42,387 nt of DNA. Source: Hofstenia miamia. Taxonomy: Eukaryota > Xenacoelomorpha > Acoela. The notes beneath the pieces were generated by a model. It was given only the letters and a program-made list of their open reading frames with translations, ran no database searches and was not told where the DNA came from. The DNA is taken from NCBI GenBank assembly GCA_004352715.1, contig SCFE01000022.1:738049-780435 (forward strand), read 5' to 3'. The position numbers and the translations under genes are program-made. This document shows, piece by piece, positions 18,798 to 29,579 of the stretch (position 1 is its first letter; each line of letters starts with the position of its first letter).

Positions 18798-19508
18798 CCC
18801 TATATATTATGTTTATATTAAAACTAGATAATATCCTATTGGAGATTGACATATTGAGCGAGAAACCCATTAAACGTGAAAATTTGTCATTAGCTAGCAC
18901 ATCGTAGAAAAGGCTGAAATCAATTTGTAAATTTATAATGAAAAACTTAAAATGAGAAAATAAATGCATTAAGATAATAAGAGTTGCTAATAGAAATATC
19001 AAAGCCTTTGTAAGAAACTAAATTGTTTTGTTAAAAACACTTATTAGTAAAGTCGACTTTAATATATTGTTGACAAGAAAGCTCCCTTTGTTTTTAAATT
19101 TTATTAAAAAAGTGCTCGCGAACATATTAATATATGGCAAATTAACGATCGCACATCTTCTTCGCAATTAAAGGAGAGGGCATTGTTTCCAATAATTGAT
19201 GAACCTTTTGTTAAAAAATATCTTTTGAAAATGGTAGCTAAAATAATGTTTGATTCAAGTTGAATTTATAGAGCTTGGGTCTTACAGAATTCGAACATGT
19301 ATCCCAATTTTACGTTTGTTTATAAATTTCACAATTAAAAGTCTTAAGTTACATACTTTTTCGAAGTAATCATTTAGGTTGAAGATTTCGATTTTTACAT
19401 TCTTATTTACTTTTCAACAATTTTATCACAAATTTAAAAAGAATATTAGCCTTATATCTTGCATAGCAGGAATTGCTAAAAAGTGTTTATAATTCTTATA
19501 AACATTTT
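18798..19508. other. Intergenic AT-rich DNA, nothing recognised
   Basis: No repeat with readable ends and no coding signal were seen. Confidence 0.5.
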
Positions 19509-19693
19509 CAGGGGCTTAGGCAGGGGGGATCTTAGTCATGATTGAGTGAGTATCTAAATTCTTTGAAAATAGACCAAAGTTTTTATATTTTTAATACTTT
19601 ACAGAAAAAAATTGACTTAACCAATCAAGCTCAATTTTGAAAACTTAACGGATGGGGGGCATTCCACCATGTCTCCACTTGCATACGCCACTG
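19509..19693 (+). mobile_element. CAGTGGCG-family hAT-like short element (diverged)
   Basis: Starts CAGGGGCTTAGGCAGGGGGG and ends CACTTGCATACGCCACTG. The interior holds CATTCCACCATGTCTCC, which resembles the inverted terminal part of the 21448 element. The flanks AACATTTT and AAAATTTG match at only 6 of 8 positions, so it is old. Confidence 0.6.
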
Positions 19694-19861
19694 AAAATTT
19701 GTAAACACAATGAATAGCCATACTTAAAGTGCTATAAGATATCAAGAAATCAATTTCAGCTAATAGCATAACACACCCTACAGTCTACATATACATGCAA
19801 TAAAAAATCTTTCTACAATGGAATAATATATCATATGCATCAATAACAATATTTGAAAGAA

Positions 19862-20406
19862 TTGATTTTTCTTATTTTTAATTCAATATTCCTTGCTTTT
19901 AATCAGGGCCTTCTTAACATACACCCCTGGCAGAAAGTATTGCCCCTAGCTGCATATTATTGGTTATTGTAGTGTAGAATGTACAACTTGTTCTCTATAA
20001 ACTAAATAACGTATATATGGTAAAATACAAATGCGTAGTCAATATATGTTTGTTATTTGTAATACAATTTTTTCATGTTGTTCTGTGCTTATTTTATATA
20101 ACTTTATACTAATTATAAAAACATAAATAAAATTACTCAAAATACTGGCTAGGGGCAATACTTTCTGCCAGGGGTGTATATATTAAGAAAGCCCTGCTTT
20201 TAATCTTATTTTAGAAATGTTTATTAAATAATAGGAAGAGCAATGGAAAAAATTCTGAGAGCACAATATTTTTAAAAAAAATATCGAGCTGAAACGTGTC
20301 TCATTGAAAGATTTTATGTGGCGAGCCGAGCCGAGCCGAGGCGAACTTACACAAAATTTAAACGAGCTAAGCCGAGCTTGGAAATGTCGGCTCGTTGACA
20401 AGTCCG
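19862..20406 (+). mobile_element. GAGCC hAT-type element, copy F (left-truncated, interrupted)
   Basis: The core sequence TTTTTCTTATTTTTAATTCA begins at about 19868, is interrupted by a nested element (19904-20196), resumes at CTTTTAATCTTATTTTAGAA and continues to the right terminus GTTGACAAGTCCG at 20406. The left terminus is missing. The next 31 bp match the unique flank of copy C. Confidence 0.8.
19904..20196 (+). mobile_element. CAGGGC hAT-like element nested in copy F
   Basis: It has long, near-perfect terminal inverted repeats: CAGGGCCTTCTTAACATACA on the left and TGTATATATTAAGAAAGCCCTG on the right, extending inward through CCCCTGGCAGAAAGTATTGC for roughly 47 bp. It is bounded by an exact 8-bp duplication CTTTTAAT (19896-19903 and 20197-20204) made from copy F sequence. 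At 293 bp with no coding capacity, it is a classic MITE of hAT type and is younger than copy F. Confidence 0.9.
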
Positions 20407-20436
20407 CAAAGTTCACAGTCATAAGATATAATTTAT

Positions 20437-20805
20437 TTTTCTTATTTTTTGCAGTCAGTATGCCTTTCCTATAATCTTATTTAAGAAATGTTTATTAAAT
20501 AATAGGAAGCGCTATGTAAAAAATTCTTTGAGCGCAATATTTTTAAAAAAATACCGAGCTAAAACGAGCCTCTTTCAAAGATTTTATGTGGCGAGCCGAG
20601 CCGAACTTACTCAAAATTAAACGAGGCGAGCCAAGCCGAGCTTAGAAATTACGGCTCCCNNNNNNNNNNNNNNNNNNNNNNNNNNNNNNNNNNNNNNNNN
20701 NNNNNNNNNNNNNNNNNNNNNNNNNNNNNNNNNNNNNNNNNNNNNNNNNNNNNNNNNNNNNAAAAAAAAGCCGAGCTTAGAAATTACGGCTCGTTGACAA
20801 GTCGG
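20437..20805 (+). mobile_element. GAGCC hAT-type element, copy G (left-truncated, with gap)
   Basis: Begins in the core (TTCTTATTTTTTGCAGTCAG), runs through TTATTAAATAATAGGAAGCG and the CGAGCCGAGCC region, then a gap at 20660-20761. The sequence GCCGAGCTTAGAAATTACGG occurs on both sides of the gap, so the gap borders may overlap. It ends GTTGACAAGTCGG at 20805. Confidence 0.8.
20660..20761. other. Assembly gap inside copy G
   Basis: 102 Ns. The same 20 bases (CCGAGCTTAGAAATTACGGC) are on each side, so it may be a collapsed or false gap. Confidence 0.95.
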
Positions 20806-21330
20806 AGTGATATCAATATAGTTACAGATTTTGAAAATAACGAAAAACTATTTGAAACAGATAATAGGAAGTGAGGGTAATTTAATGTCGATGAATAATG
20901 TAGAAAGGTGATGCAAGGATTTATTGCATTGACAGAGGAGAGAGAATAAAAGACTTGGATGCCTGTCATATTATTCTTTCAATGTATTGGCAACGTAGGC
21001 TTTATAAGCTTTTTTAAATAGCACAATATATAATTTAAAAACCTTTATAGTTTCATTACCGAATCAATACATTTGATTATTTCCCAAATTTAATTATAAT
21101 TCCAAACAAAGAGGTAGTCGTGATTGACACAGAAAATCGATTAAATGAAATATAATAGAAATATAATAACAGTCGATTCCGCGCATCACAATAACTTAAA
21201 TCAATCCAACGCGCATCCGCTGCCAAAGTAATTACAGTATTGTCTTTTAAATACGCAATTAATACCGTCGGCCGAAAGACTACTAGTTTTCATATCAAAG
21301 CGTTGCCCACACGCTCCCCTCAACTACGTG
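20806..21330. other. Intergenic DNA with a less AT-rich island
   Basis: Mostly AT-rich. Bases about 21115-21300 are less AT-rich, with GATTGACA, ATCGATTAAAT and AATTA motifs that could be regulatory. No gene was seen. Confidence 0.4.
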
Positions 21331-21894
21331 AGGGTGACAATATCAGGTAAATATATACCCGAACTTGATCCGATCGGAATATTTACTACCCGACCCGACC
21401 CGGCCCGGCCGAAACTTTGACTTTGACTTGAGGTTATGGATCTCTGTCAGTGGCGTACACAGGGGAAGGGGACATGGTGGAATGTCCCTCCCGTCAGGTT
21501 TCCAAAATTGATTTTGACTGGATAATTCAAAAAAATTTTCGTAAAAAATTGAAAAATTTAAAATCTAGGCTCGTGAAATGCATTTTTTTAGGGTCTAATT
21601 TCTCAATATTTTTAAAAATTGGGAAATGACGATGATGTCCCCCCGTCAGAAAATCCATCTTACGCCCCTGATCTCTGTCCAATCAAATGATCATTAACAT
21701 TGATGATTTTCTGATAGGGGAAACAGCAATTCATTGGTATTACATAAAGTTTTGGATCTTTTTCAAATCAAACGGCGATTTAGATCAGTATTTTTTAATA
21801 ACCAATCTAATCTTTGTACTCGAACCCGATCTGACTATTTGATACCCGACATGACGCGAAACCCGAAATCGGGTACCCGATGTCACTCTCTAGT
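21331..21894 (+). mobile_element. GTGACATCGGGTACCCG-type repeat element with nested MITE
   Basis: Left end AGGGTGACAATATCAGGTA, right end GGGTACCCGATGTCACTCTC; the termini are imperfect inverted repeats. The interior is marked by GGAATATTTACTACCCGACC, CATTAACATTGATGATTTTC and GGGGAAACAGCAATTCATT, which recur at 39691-39850 and in part at 38118-38180 and 40367-40750. It carries a nested CAGTGGCG MITE at 21448-21670. No clear target duplication and no coding capacity were seen. Superfamily is uncertain. Confidence 0.6.
21448..21670 (+). mobile_element. CAGTGGCG hAT-like MITE, nested
   Basis: Starts CAGTGGCGTACACAGGGG and ends CTTACGCCCCTG, with an exact 8-bp duplication ATCTCTGT (21440-21447 and 21671-21678). 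At 223 bp this is the cleanest member of the family, which also includes 7345-7583, 19509-19693 and 41150-41316. It sits inside the GTGACATCGGG element. Confidence 0.88.
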
Positions 21895-21916
21895 GAGAAG
21901 GATAACATAATTTTAA

Positions 21917-22131
21917 CTCTTTAACTACCAGACCAAACACGTCCAAAGTTTACAATGTGGTTTATAGGACCCCTAATATAAAACTTAGTTTTTCTTGCTA
22001 CCTTAAATTCCAAGATGTCCAAGACTAAAATATAAAGCTCTAGAATGGTAAAACGATTAAAATTTTCAAAAATACATGTATTTAAAAAAATTAGTATGTG
22101 AGGTTCCTATAGACCCATGGTAGTTAGAAGG
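21917..22131. mobile_element. Possible piggyBac-like MITE
   Basis: Left end TTAA-CTCTTTAACTACCAGACC. On the opposite strand the right end reads CCTTCTAACTACCATGGGTC. The ends are similar inverted repeats next to a TTAA site on the left, while the right-hand TTAA is not intact. It is about 215 bp and non-coding. The inverted ends are visible; the piggyBac assignment is an inference. Confidence 0.4.
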
Positions 22132-22433
22132 CTTATAGGGTTAGTGAATATTTTTTTATTATCCTAACAGGAAATTTACATCTAAAAATTTTGTAGACGA
22201 ATGATTAAAATTACGTTTTTAATTATAGTTCAACATTGAAAAAGCTCTAATTTTTAAGCAAGCAAATATTGAAATTACAGGGTTGGGAATATTTAAAAAG
22301 TTCTTAAAGTTTTCTTTTGTTTTTTGATAGTTTTAAATCGCAGAGATAAGTAAGTGTTACTTAAAAAACTTTTTCACAATTTAGAGAAAATTTGTTGTTT
22401 TTTTTCAAGGACCTCATTAAAATATCACAGAAT

Positions 22434-22650
22434 CAGGAGCGTACCCTTGATACTATGACGGAGGCATCGCTGTTATGATGAAGTTGAGTGACCAATATGT
22501 GCCAATATAGTGACCAAATATACATTTGAAATGTTTCATCATGTTAATCTTTTCATTTTTTCCAAAATATTTTAATTTTTTTATAAAAAAAAATCAATTT
22601 TGAAAATGTGACGGAAATTTCCCCGAAGCTCCTTTTGCGTACGCCCTCAG
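22434..22650. mobile_element. Degraded CAGTGGCG-like element
   Basis: Starts CAGGAGCGTACCC and ends TTTTGCGTACGCCCTCAG, with ATTTCCCCGAAGC near the end. No target duplication is visible. It is probably an old relative of 21448-21670. Confidence 0.4.
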
Positions 22651-23904
22651 TAAAAAACCAAATACAATCTAGCATATTTAGAAAATATTAAGAGTTAAAA
22701 TAGATGTTTGTTATTAAACAGGATTGTACATGCATTTAATAATAATTTGATGTCTTGTTCAATGCTAAACATCAAGGATAAACATATTTCAAGAAGAAGG
22801 GTTGGACGGGTATGGTGGGAGTTTATACACCTCTTGATAATGAATAAATGCATCAAATGTCCTGACTTCCAGCAGTCTCTAACTTTTATCCTTGGGTACT
22901 ATCAGCAATTGTTTTGACTCATTAGAACCTGGGGAAAAAGTTGCAAATTTAGAAAAATTGCACGGAAGATATTCCTTTATGGGATTGCGTACACAAAATT
23001 TTAAGTTAGGAAGTACGCTATTTGGAATATGTCATTTTTACAATAATTCCATTATGAACACTCCCTAGATCAAGTGCATGTGCATGTACCAATAATCACG
23101 ATACATTGAGATTACAAACATTATCATTAGAACTAGTAACAGGTATTATGTATAATATATTGATAAAATTCCGATAACACTATCAAAAAATGATTAATAT
23201 CATTGATTAGATTCGTACTTAAAACCACATCGCTTGTTTTTACCACGGGCAGACACGGAACTTAATATAATAAACAATGCACAGTGCACTTGAGAAATGC
23301 TTGCATTTTTAAGACACTTGCTACAGCTTGCTCTATTATAATCGAGGTTATAATAAATGGTATATATCAGTCGCACGCACTGTTGTAAATGCACGCTCTT
23401 TCTTGATAGTGATTATTTCTAAGAAATAGCAATTTAATTACATAATTTGCACACGTTTTTACCATTACTGAAGAATTTTCCATCATTAAGCAATGCATGA
23501 TTTTACTGAGAAGAATGGATATTGTATTGAATACATCTTCTCTACATTATAATCTAAAATGGTTTTAGCAATCTCAGTTAAAACCTTTTCCATAAAAAAA
23601 CAAATTAAACAAACAAGTTGAGTAAAAAAAATTACATTGAATTGCTACTTTTCAAGATTTTCGAGGTTACTATTTTTTAGCAATTGTTAAAAAATCTAAT
23701 TCTAAAATTTGATATTAAATTAATATTAAGAAGTCACTAAAAATTTTTGGGCCCAATTTAAATGAATGATTCATATTTGACCCCATCAATGTCAAATTTA
23801 TGGGGTTCTATGATGTATATATATATATTATAGAGATCAAGGAATAATAACTATATTTTGCGCTTAAAAATATCGCGAAAGGTGTTTGTTTAATAGATAG
23901 CATA
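22651..23904. other. Intergenic DNA, no convincing gene
   Basis: The open frames at 22708-22917 (+) and 23200-23394 (-) match no family I recognise and are likely chance. A short TA run lies at about 23816-23832. Confidence 0.4.
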
Positions 23905-24380
23905 TTGGATGTGTGTTCAGACATACCTGTAAGTGCGAACCAGGATGTTTCTCTAACTACTGGAGAGATGGCGCAGTGTTGTAATAAGATTACGGTGGTT
24001 AAATAGAATAAGCTGAATAATTATTGACAATCGAATAATAGCCTGCAGTTACCTCACGCGATGTTCAATTTTGTAATTAGCTGTAATTTTATTGGTCACT
24101 TACGCTATCGGGTAAATAGCTTACACATGTTGATGCAGAAGTCAATACTCTTGTCCAGTTTCTGCTGCTAAACCAATGAAAAGATTAATGCCTTGCGGGT
24201 GGAATTTCGTTTGACTGGCGAGCCCTTATAATTAGATGTGTGAAGTACAATAGGGCTGGTTAATAAATTTATTATGAATGACGTTGTCTGATCGCGTGGA
24301 CAGCGCCGTTCAAATTTAGACTAATTATCGGGATTTGTTTGCTGGGAAAAATCAAAGTTGTCATAGCTCAATAAAACGTG
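23905..24380. promoter_or_regulatory. Candidate non-coding regulatory island
   Basis: Less AT-rich and more complex than the surroundings, repeat-free by eye, non-coding, with several homeodomain-type cores (GTAATTAG, TTATAATTAG, CTAATTAT) and the words CTCACGCGATG and GATCGCGTGGACAGCGCCG. It lies about 7 kb upstream of the HMBOX1 start. The function is an inference from composition only. Confidence 0.25.
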
Positions 24381-24627
24381 CGAAGAATGGTGAATCACGT
24401 CAATTCTAATTTAACATTATCAATATCAAAATATTATTAATTTGGAATTTAGATTCAAGAAAATTCGTCTGCTTCTAAATTGCAGAGCCCAATTTTTTTA
24501 GTATGCTTTTTATTGTTTGCTTATGAACAAACACTTATATTGTCATATCAGAGTGATATTCTTTTTGACATAGACCACACCCCTTACATTAAAAATTTTA
24601 AAAAGCTTTTTTAAGTATTGCTAATTT

Positions 24628-24905
24628 ATGGTCAACTATAACAATTTGAGACATAATCAAGAGCATAGTCGAAAAGCGTATTTATTGAAAATATCTCAAC
24701 AAATTTGGCTATATGTATTATGGATTAACTACGCATTTTCATTTAAAAAATGGAGAAAGCTTAAAAAAGTTTTTCAATTGAGAAACGTATTGGCTAAGGA
24801 AAAAATAAGAGTTCTTCAAACTAATGATTTCTGACATTTGCTAATTCCATTGAAACAATTTTTTTTCAAACAATGTAATTTTTTCTTAGTCATATAATGA
24901 TTTAA
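24628..24905. other. Intergenic AT-rich DNA
   Basis: Contains an open frame (24628-24834 +) with lysine-rich, compositionally biased sequence and no recognised similarity. It is probably not a gene. Confidence 0.3.
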
Positions 24906-24906
24906 N

Positions 24907-24943
24907 ATATATATATATAATTATAATTATATGTTTATGTACT

Positions 24944-24987
<44 letters not shown>

Positions 24988-25506
24988 GCATATGTAAATT
25001 TTGCTTCTAAGATCTATATAAAAATCATTTTGTGTATTTAAAAATGGAAAGTATCACGTGGAGAATGATTGGAAATTTTTTATTCTCTATTTGGCTAATT
25101 ACAAACATTATTATATTAATTTATAATCGTCTGCAGCAATTAACTATTAAATTTTAATTTTCACACAGTAAGTAGATAATCACAAAAACCGAGGTCGCCA
25201 ATTATTCCTAATAACTTTTAAATCTCCCACCAATAAATTATAATAATTTAATACGATTTAATATTAAATTATTCGCCATTATTTCTAATGCATCTGTCCA
25301 CACTATCAGGCAAATAATCGTGTTATAATAAAAGGAGATAAACAATACAATTTGTGATCATAAATGCCTGGTCTTTCTACCGGTCTCCAGTAATTAAATT
25401 TAATTTATTTTCCTACAATGCAATTCCATTCGTTTATTATATTTTTAATTCGCATTTATGACTATACATCAATTAAAGTGAATTATTTATTTTTTATTAA
25501 AATATN

Positions 25507-25545
<39 letters not shown>

Positions 25546-25588
25546 AGTACATAAACATATAATTATAATTATATATATATATATATAT
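24907..25588. repeat. Inverted repeat of TA-rich arms around a 0.5-kb segment
   Basis: The left arm (24907-24984) contains ATAATTATAATTATATG then TTTATGTACTTATATAAATA. The right arm (25507-25588) carries the exact reverse complement (TATATAAGTACATAAACAT, then ATAATTATAATTATAT). Each arm abuts a single N on the same outer or inner side (24906 and 25506). It may be a real foldback or a scaffold error. Confidence 0.75.
25125..25470. promoter_or_regulatory. Candidate non-coding regulatory island
   Basis: Unique sequence between the inverted TA arms, with many homeodomain-type TAATT/ATTA cores, AGATAA words and TTGTGATCATAAAT. No coding frame. Regulatory role is inferred. Confidence 0.22.
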
Positions 25589-25789
25589 AAACTCGAATGC
25601 TTTAAAAATTGGTTTAAACTTTGCAATTAAGAGATATTTTTTTAAAAAATTGGTAATTAAAAGCCAAGTCTATTTATATAAAATAGAGGGATTTCGTTGT
25701 GTTAAAATTAAGCATTGACGTAGGATATAGATACCTTTGTGTAAATTTAGTTTAACTAGAAAATTCATTAAAAATGTAAAGTTGGCTAA

Positions 25790-26175
25790 TTAACAATTAC
25801 GTCAATGGCATATTGGAGATTTGCATATAATTTTAGCGGCGGCATGACCGGCTTAGCATTATTACAACTAATTAAATTCAGTAATTATAATTATTTCGAC
25901 TTACCAGTATCGTTAAATGATTCGCGGAAAAAGAATAAATTCGAAGAGCCGCCTACATTTAGTTAATTTCTTTCTAACAATGAAATTGCTGTTTGCACAA
26001 TTCAACTAAAAAGCGTCGAATAATATTAAATGTCACAAAATTTTATTATATTATCATCGAAATTCGTCCAATTACACAATGCGTTATTCTTAAATTGAAA
26101 GAAATCCATTAGTATCTTTTTAATTACATCTTAAACAACACCTATATTGATAGGGACATTAACACATTCGAAATC
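25790..26175. promoter_or_regulatory. Candidate non-coding regulatory island
   Basis: Contains TTTTAGCGGCGGCATGACCG and then clustered CTAATTAAATT, GTAATTATAATTA and GATTCGCGG words. Repeat-free by eye and non-coding. Regulatory role is inferred. Confidence 0.22.
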
Positions 26176-26212
26176 CCACGCCCTTATTCTATCAATACTA
26201 AAAATTAATAAN

Positions 26213-26243
<31 letters not shown>
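26213..26243. repeat. (TA)n microsatellite following a single N
   Basis: TA tract of about 30 bp directly after an N at 26212, as at 24906 and 25506. Confidence 0.9.
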
Positions 26244-26247
<4 letters not shown>

Positions 26248-26457
26248 CACATAGAACCCTTAAAATGCGCATGCAATCCTCAAATCCGGAAATGTTGAAA
26301 TGAAACTTATTCATTTATCAGGATTATAGTATAAACTTTTACGTACAAAAATTGTGTTTTGCATGTTCAACCTATATAATTAAGAGTTTAGTAAAATACT
26401 ATGCATTAAAAACATCTTTCTTCTTTGAATAAAGTAAAAAGTAATGTATATCGTATG

Positions 26458-26460
<3 letters not shown>

Positions 26461-26508
<48 letters not shown>

Positions 26509-26543
26509 CATATACATATATATATGTATTTATATATATATAC

Positions 26544-26588
<45 letters not shown>

Positions 26589-26612
26589 AATGTATATATA
26601 TATATATATATA
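26461..26612. repeat. Compound (TA)n tract
   Basis: About 150 bp of TA repeats broken by CATA, TGTA and CAAA words. Tyr/Ile-rich open frames across it are artefacts. Confidence 0.92.
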
Positions 26613-26639
26613 AGCTAATCATTCTGTAATTAATATAGA

Positions 26640-28810
26640 TTTAGTATTGCTTTACTCACTCTTCCATACATTTTTTATAGAAAAAGTATGGCTGTAGGAA
26701 CTGGAATGCGGAATAAATTTGAATACAAATGACACATTATCAAAAAATGCGAATTGTTTAAAACAAATTTAATGACAGAATGCAGCGTGATTGAAAAAGA
26801 AACCTTTTACGTTAGTTTTAATCAAATGTTGTAATTATGACTTAGTCTCGTTTCTTTCATAAATCTAAAAGAGTAAAACACGTTGTTGACCTCATAGTCG
26901 TTTATTAATTACTGATTTTCTGCTAAACAAATATTTAATGACGTACAATTTTTCAATTCAATACAAAGGAAATATGACAATAATTAGGGTTTAACTGTGC
27001 AGTTAACGTAATTTACTCCTATAAGTTATATATTTTTACTTTCTGACAGCAATTTGGCAAAACGCTAAAAGCACTTAATATTTAGTAACACTGCTTAAAC
27101 AGACAGTTTTCAGATTTTAATTAATAAACTTCATCCACATCACAAATTTCTAACTGCAAAAATTATCAGAAATACTTGATTAATTTAAATTTCTACATGT
27201 TAGTTAGATTATGAAAACGTAGGAATTGATATTTTCCTTAAAATTAGTTTTCATATAACATTTCGTATCAGATGTACATGTACAGATTACTATATATGAA
27301 AAAACTTTTTTAAGGTCTTTAAAGAGATAACTTCCTATAATTATCAGTAAGTTTCCCAAATTACCAAAGAAAACTTATGCTGTTTTTCTAGGTCTACTAA
27401 ATTCATTTCTGATTTCTTAAGTTCTAAAAAACATGTCTTAAATTTAGTATGAAATTCCGTAACAGCGTGTATACTATATCACATTTAGTATTTCGGCGTA
27501 TGTTACTAATTTGTCGAAAAAATCTATTTAGATGCGTAGTTCTTAATTCTTTAATATTAACTGAAAAATCAGTTTTGTACAAAAATGACGAGGCTTTCCA
27601 ATATTCTTAATATTTAATATTTATCATATTTTTCAACATAAATTTGAAGTTTTTATGAATATTGTTTGATCTCAGATGAACTTGAATTACTGAAATGCGA
27701 AATATAATATTTAACACTTATGCATTCAAATCTTTAAGAAATATTGGAAATTTAATTACTTAATGAATATGAAAACAATATATTTACCCCAACGTAATGC
27801 AATTTTGCATCTAGTGAAATCATATTAAATTTAATTAGACAACCAATGTAATTAACTACTTCATTAGTACGTGACCACTTATGTTTTGATGTTGGAATCT
27901 TAAACTGCTGATATAATGAAGTAGATGTCAGAAGAGAGTACATTTAAGATTTAACGTACATTAATCTCCGACGTTTAATAGCGAAAGCAATCATTGTTCT
28001 GTAGGTGTTGCAATCAAAAATTCAGACGACATTTCCTTTGTCAGTTATATTAGAATACTTCAGCAAAAATGCTGTCGGAGAGTACCTACAAGATTTGCGA
28101 CGCTTAATGATTCAATTAAACCTTTCACTCTTTCGAATTTCAAATGTCGATATTTGACTCTTGACTCTATAATTTTTTTTCATTAAAAAATGAGTACGAT
28201 AACTTAATAAAGGAACACTCCTTATATTATTGTTCAAAAGGAAATTCCCATTTGCTTCTGCAATCTTAACTCATGGCTTTCCGCCTAATAGCAAGCTCAT
28301 TTTAAAGTGCCGAATGTGCATTGTTTAAAATTATTTTAATATCTATCCTGGTATTATTCTCCAATTTTTGTATTTACTTACTTGCAAGCTTTTGGATAGT
28401 AGAAAAATTTTTTTTTTGCAACAACACAACTCACTAGATGTATTAAAAATGCTTTGATGTTGTTTTTAATTTACACAATAATTATTCTTAGTGAATTTTC
28501 GTATTTAAAAAAGCATTCTATTACAAATACAGTGTATCAATAAATTGCTTTACATTTTGAATTAAAATAAAACTAATCTGTAAAAAACAGTTATATTCAT
28601 CATATATAAGTAGCAGAAATCATTGAATTTAAGTTTGGAAATTTTTTCATTTGTATAGATGGTTTTACAACTCAATAAATAAACACCTTTTCTGCAAAAA
28701 AAAAAATTATCCAAGTTTCCCTGCTTAAGCATGTGGACATGTGAACAAAGTCAAAATTTTTCATTTGCGCAATTTGTGTTAGATATTTATTAATACTTGT
28801 ATCATGTATG
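26640..28810. other. Intergenic AT-rich DNA, nothing recognised
   Basis: About 2.2 kb with no repeat ends and no coding signal I can support. The open frames at 27752-27943 (-) and 28672-28866 (-) look like chance. Confidence 0.5.
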
Positions 28811-28816
28811 AATGTA

Positions 28817-29133
28817 CAGATAATTGCATGGACAAAAAACTCTGACCCATGTCCGACCAGACACACTTTAGGTCCATTTAAAGACCCACAATTTTGATAT
28901 TTTTTAGCATGATTGATTAAAGCTGGGTATTTTAAAAACTCATTATAAAATCCTAAACACTGAAATTACAAAAAGGGATTAAATTTTTTAAGAGTATACG
29001 ATAATAATGAAAATTATAATCGGTTCATTGCATTTGGGTTGATTTGTTAACATAACAGTAAGCTATGTTGAAATTTGAGCATATTTTTTCCAATGCTTTG
29101 ACCCAAGTGCTACCAGGCTCATGTCCATCTCTG
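28817..29133. mobile_element. CAGAGATGGACATGG hAT-like element, degraded
   Basis: Right end CTCATGTCCATCTCTG; the left end CAGATAATTGCATGGAC is decayed. The interior motifs CACTTTAGGTCCAT, TTATAAAATCCTAA and CACTGAAAT are shared with 10629-10928. No target duplication remains. Confidence 0.5.
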
Positions 29134-29299
29134 TATATGCGTTCTTTGCCAAGCCAGTTTTAGCCTTTAATACTGAAATGATCTTTGTCATAGTAAGTTG
29201 TTCTGGTAAAGATAATCGAAAGTCTATAGCCGAAAATGTTTTAGAAATGTATGTACAAAATCATGTTACAAAGATATGAGAAATTTGAAAGAGGTATGA

Positions 29300-29525
<226 letters not shown>

Positions 29526-29579
29526 TATGTCAATGTATTTATTGTTATTATTTTTTTTTTAAAAATATATACCATGAAT

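Noticed and set aside
18299-19002. Long frames crossing Ns in GAGCC elements and in the 34520-35130 gap
   Set aside because: They are open only because Ns have no stops; the visible residues are translated pentamer repeats or TA repeats.
26444-26629. Tyr/Ile-rich protein frames in TA tracts (also 29251-29581, 6007-6273)
   Set aside because: Pure microsatellite translation; alternating TA reads as Tyr-Ile in every frame.
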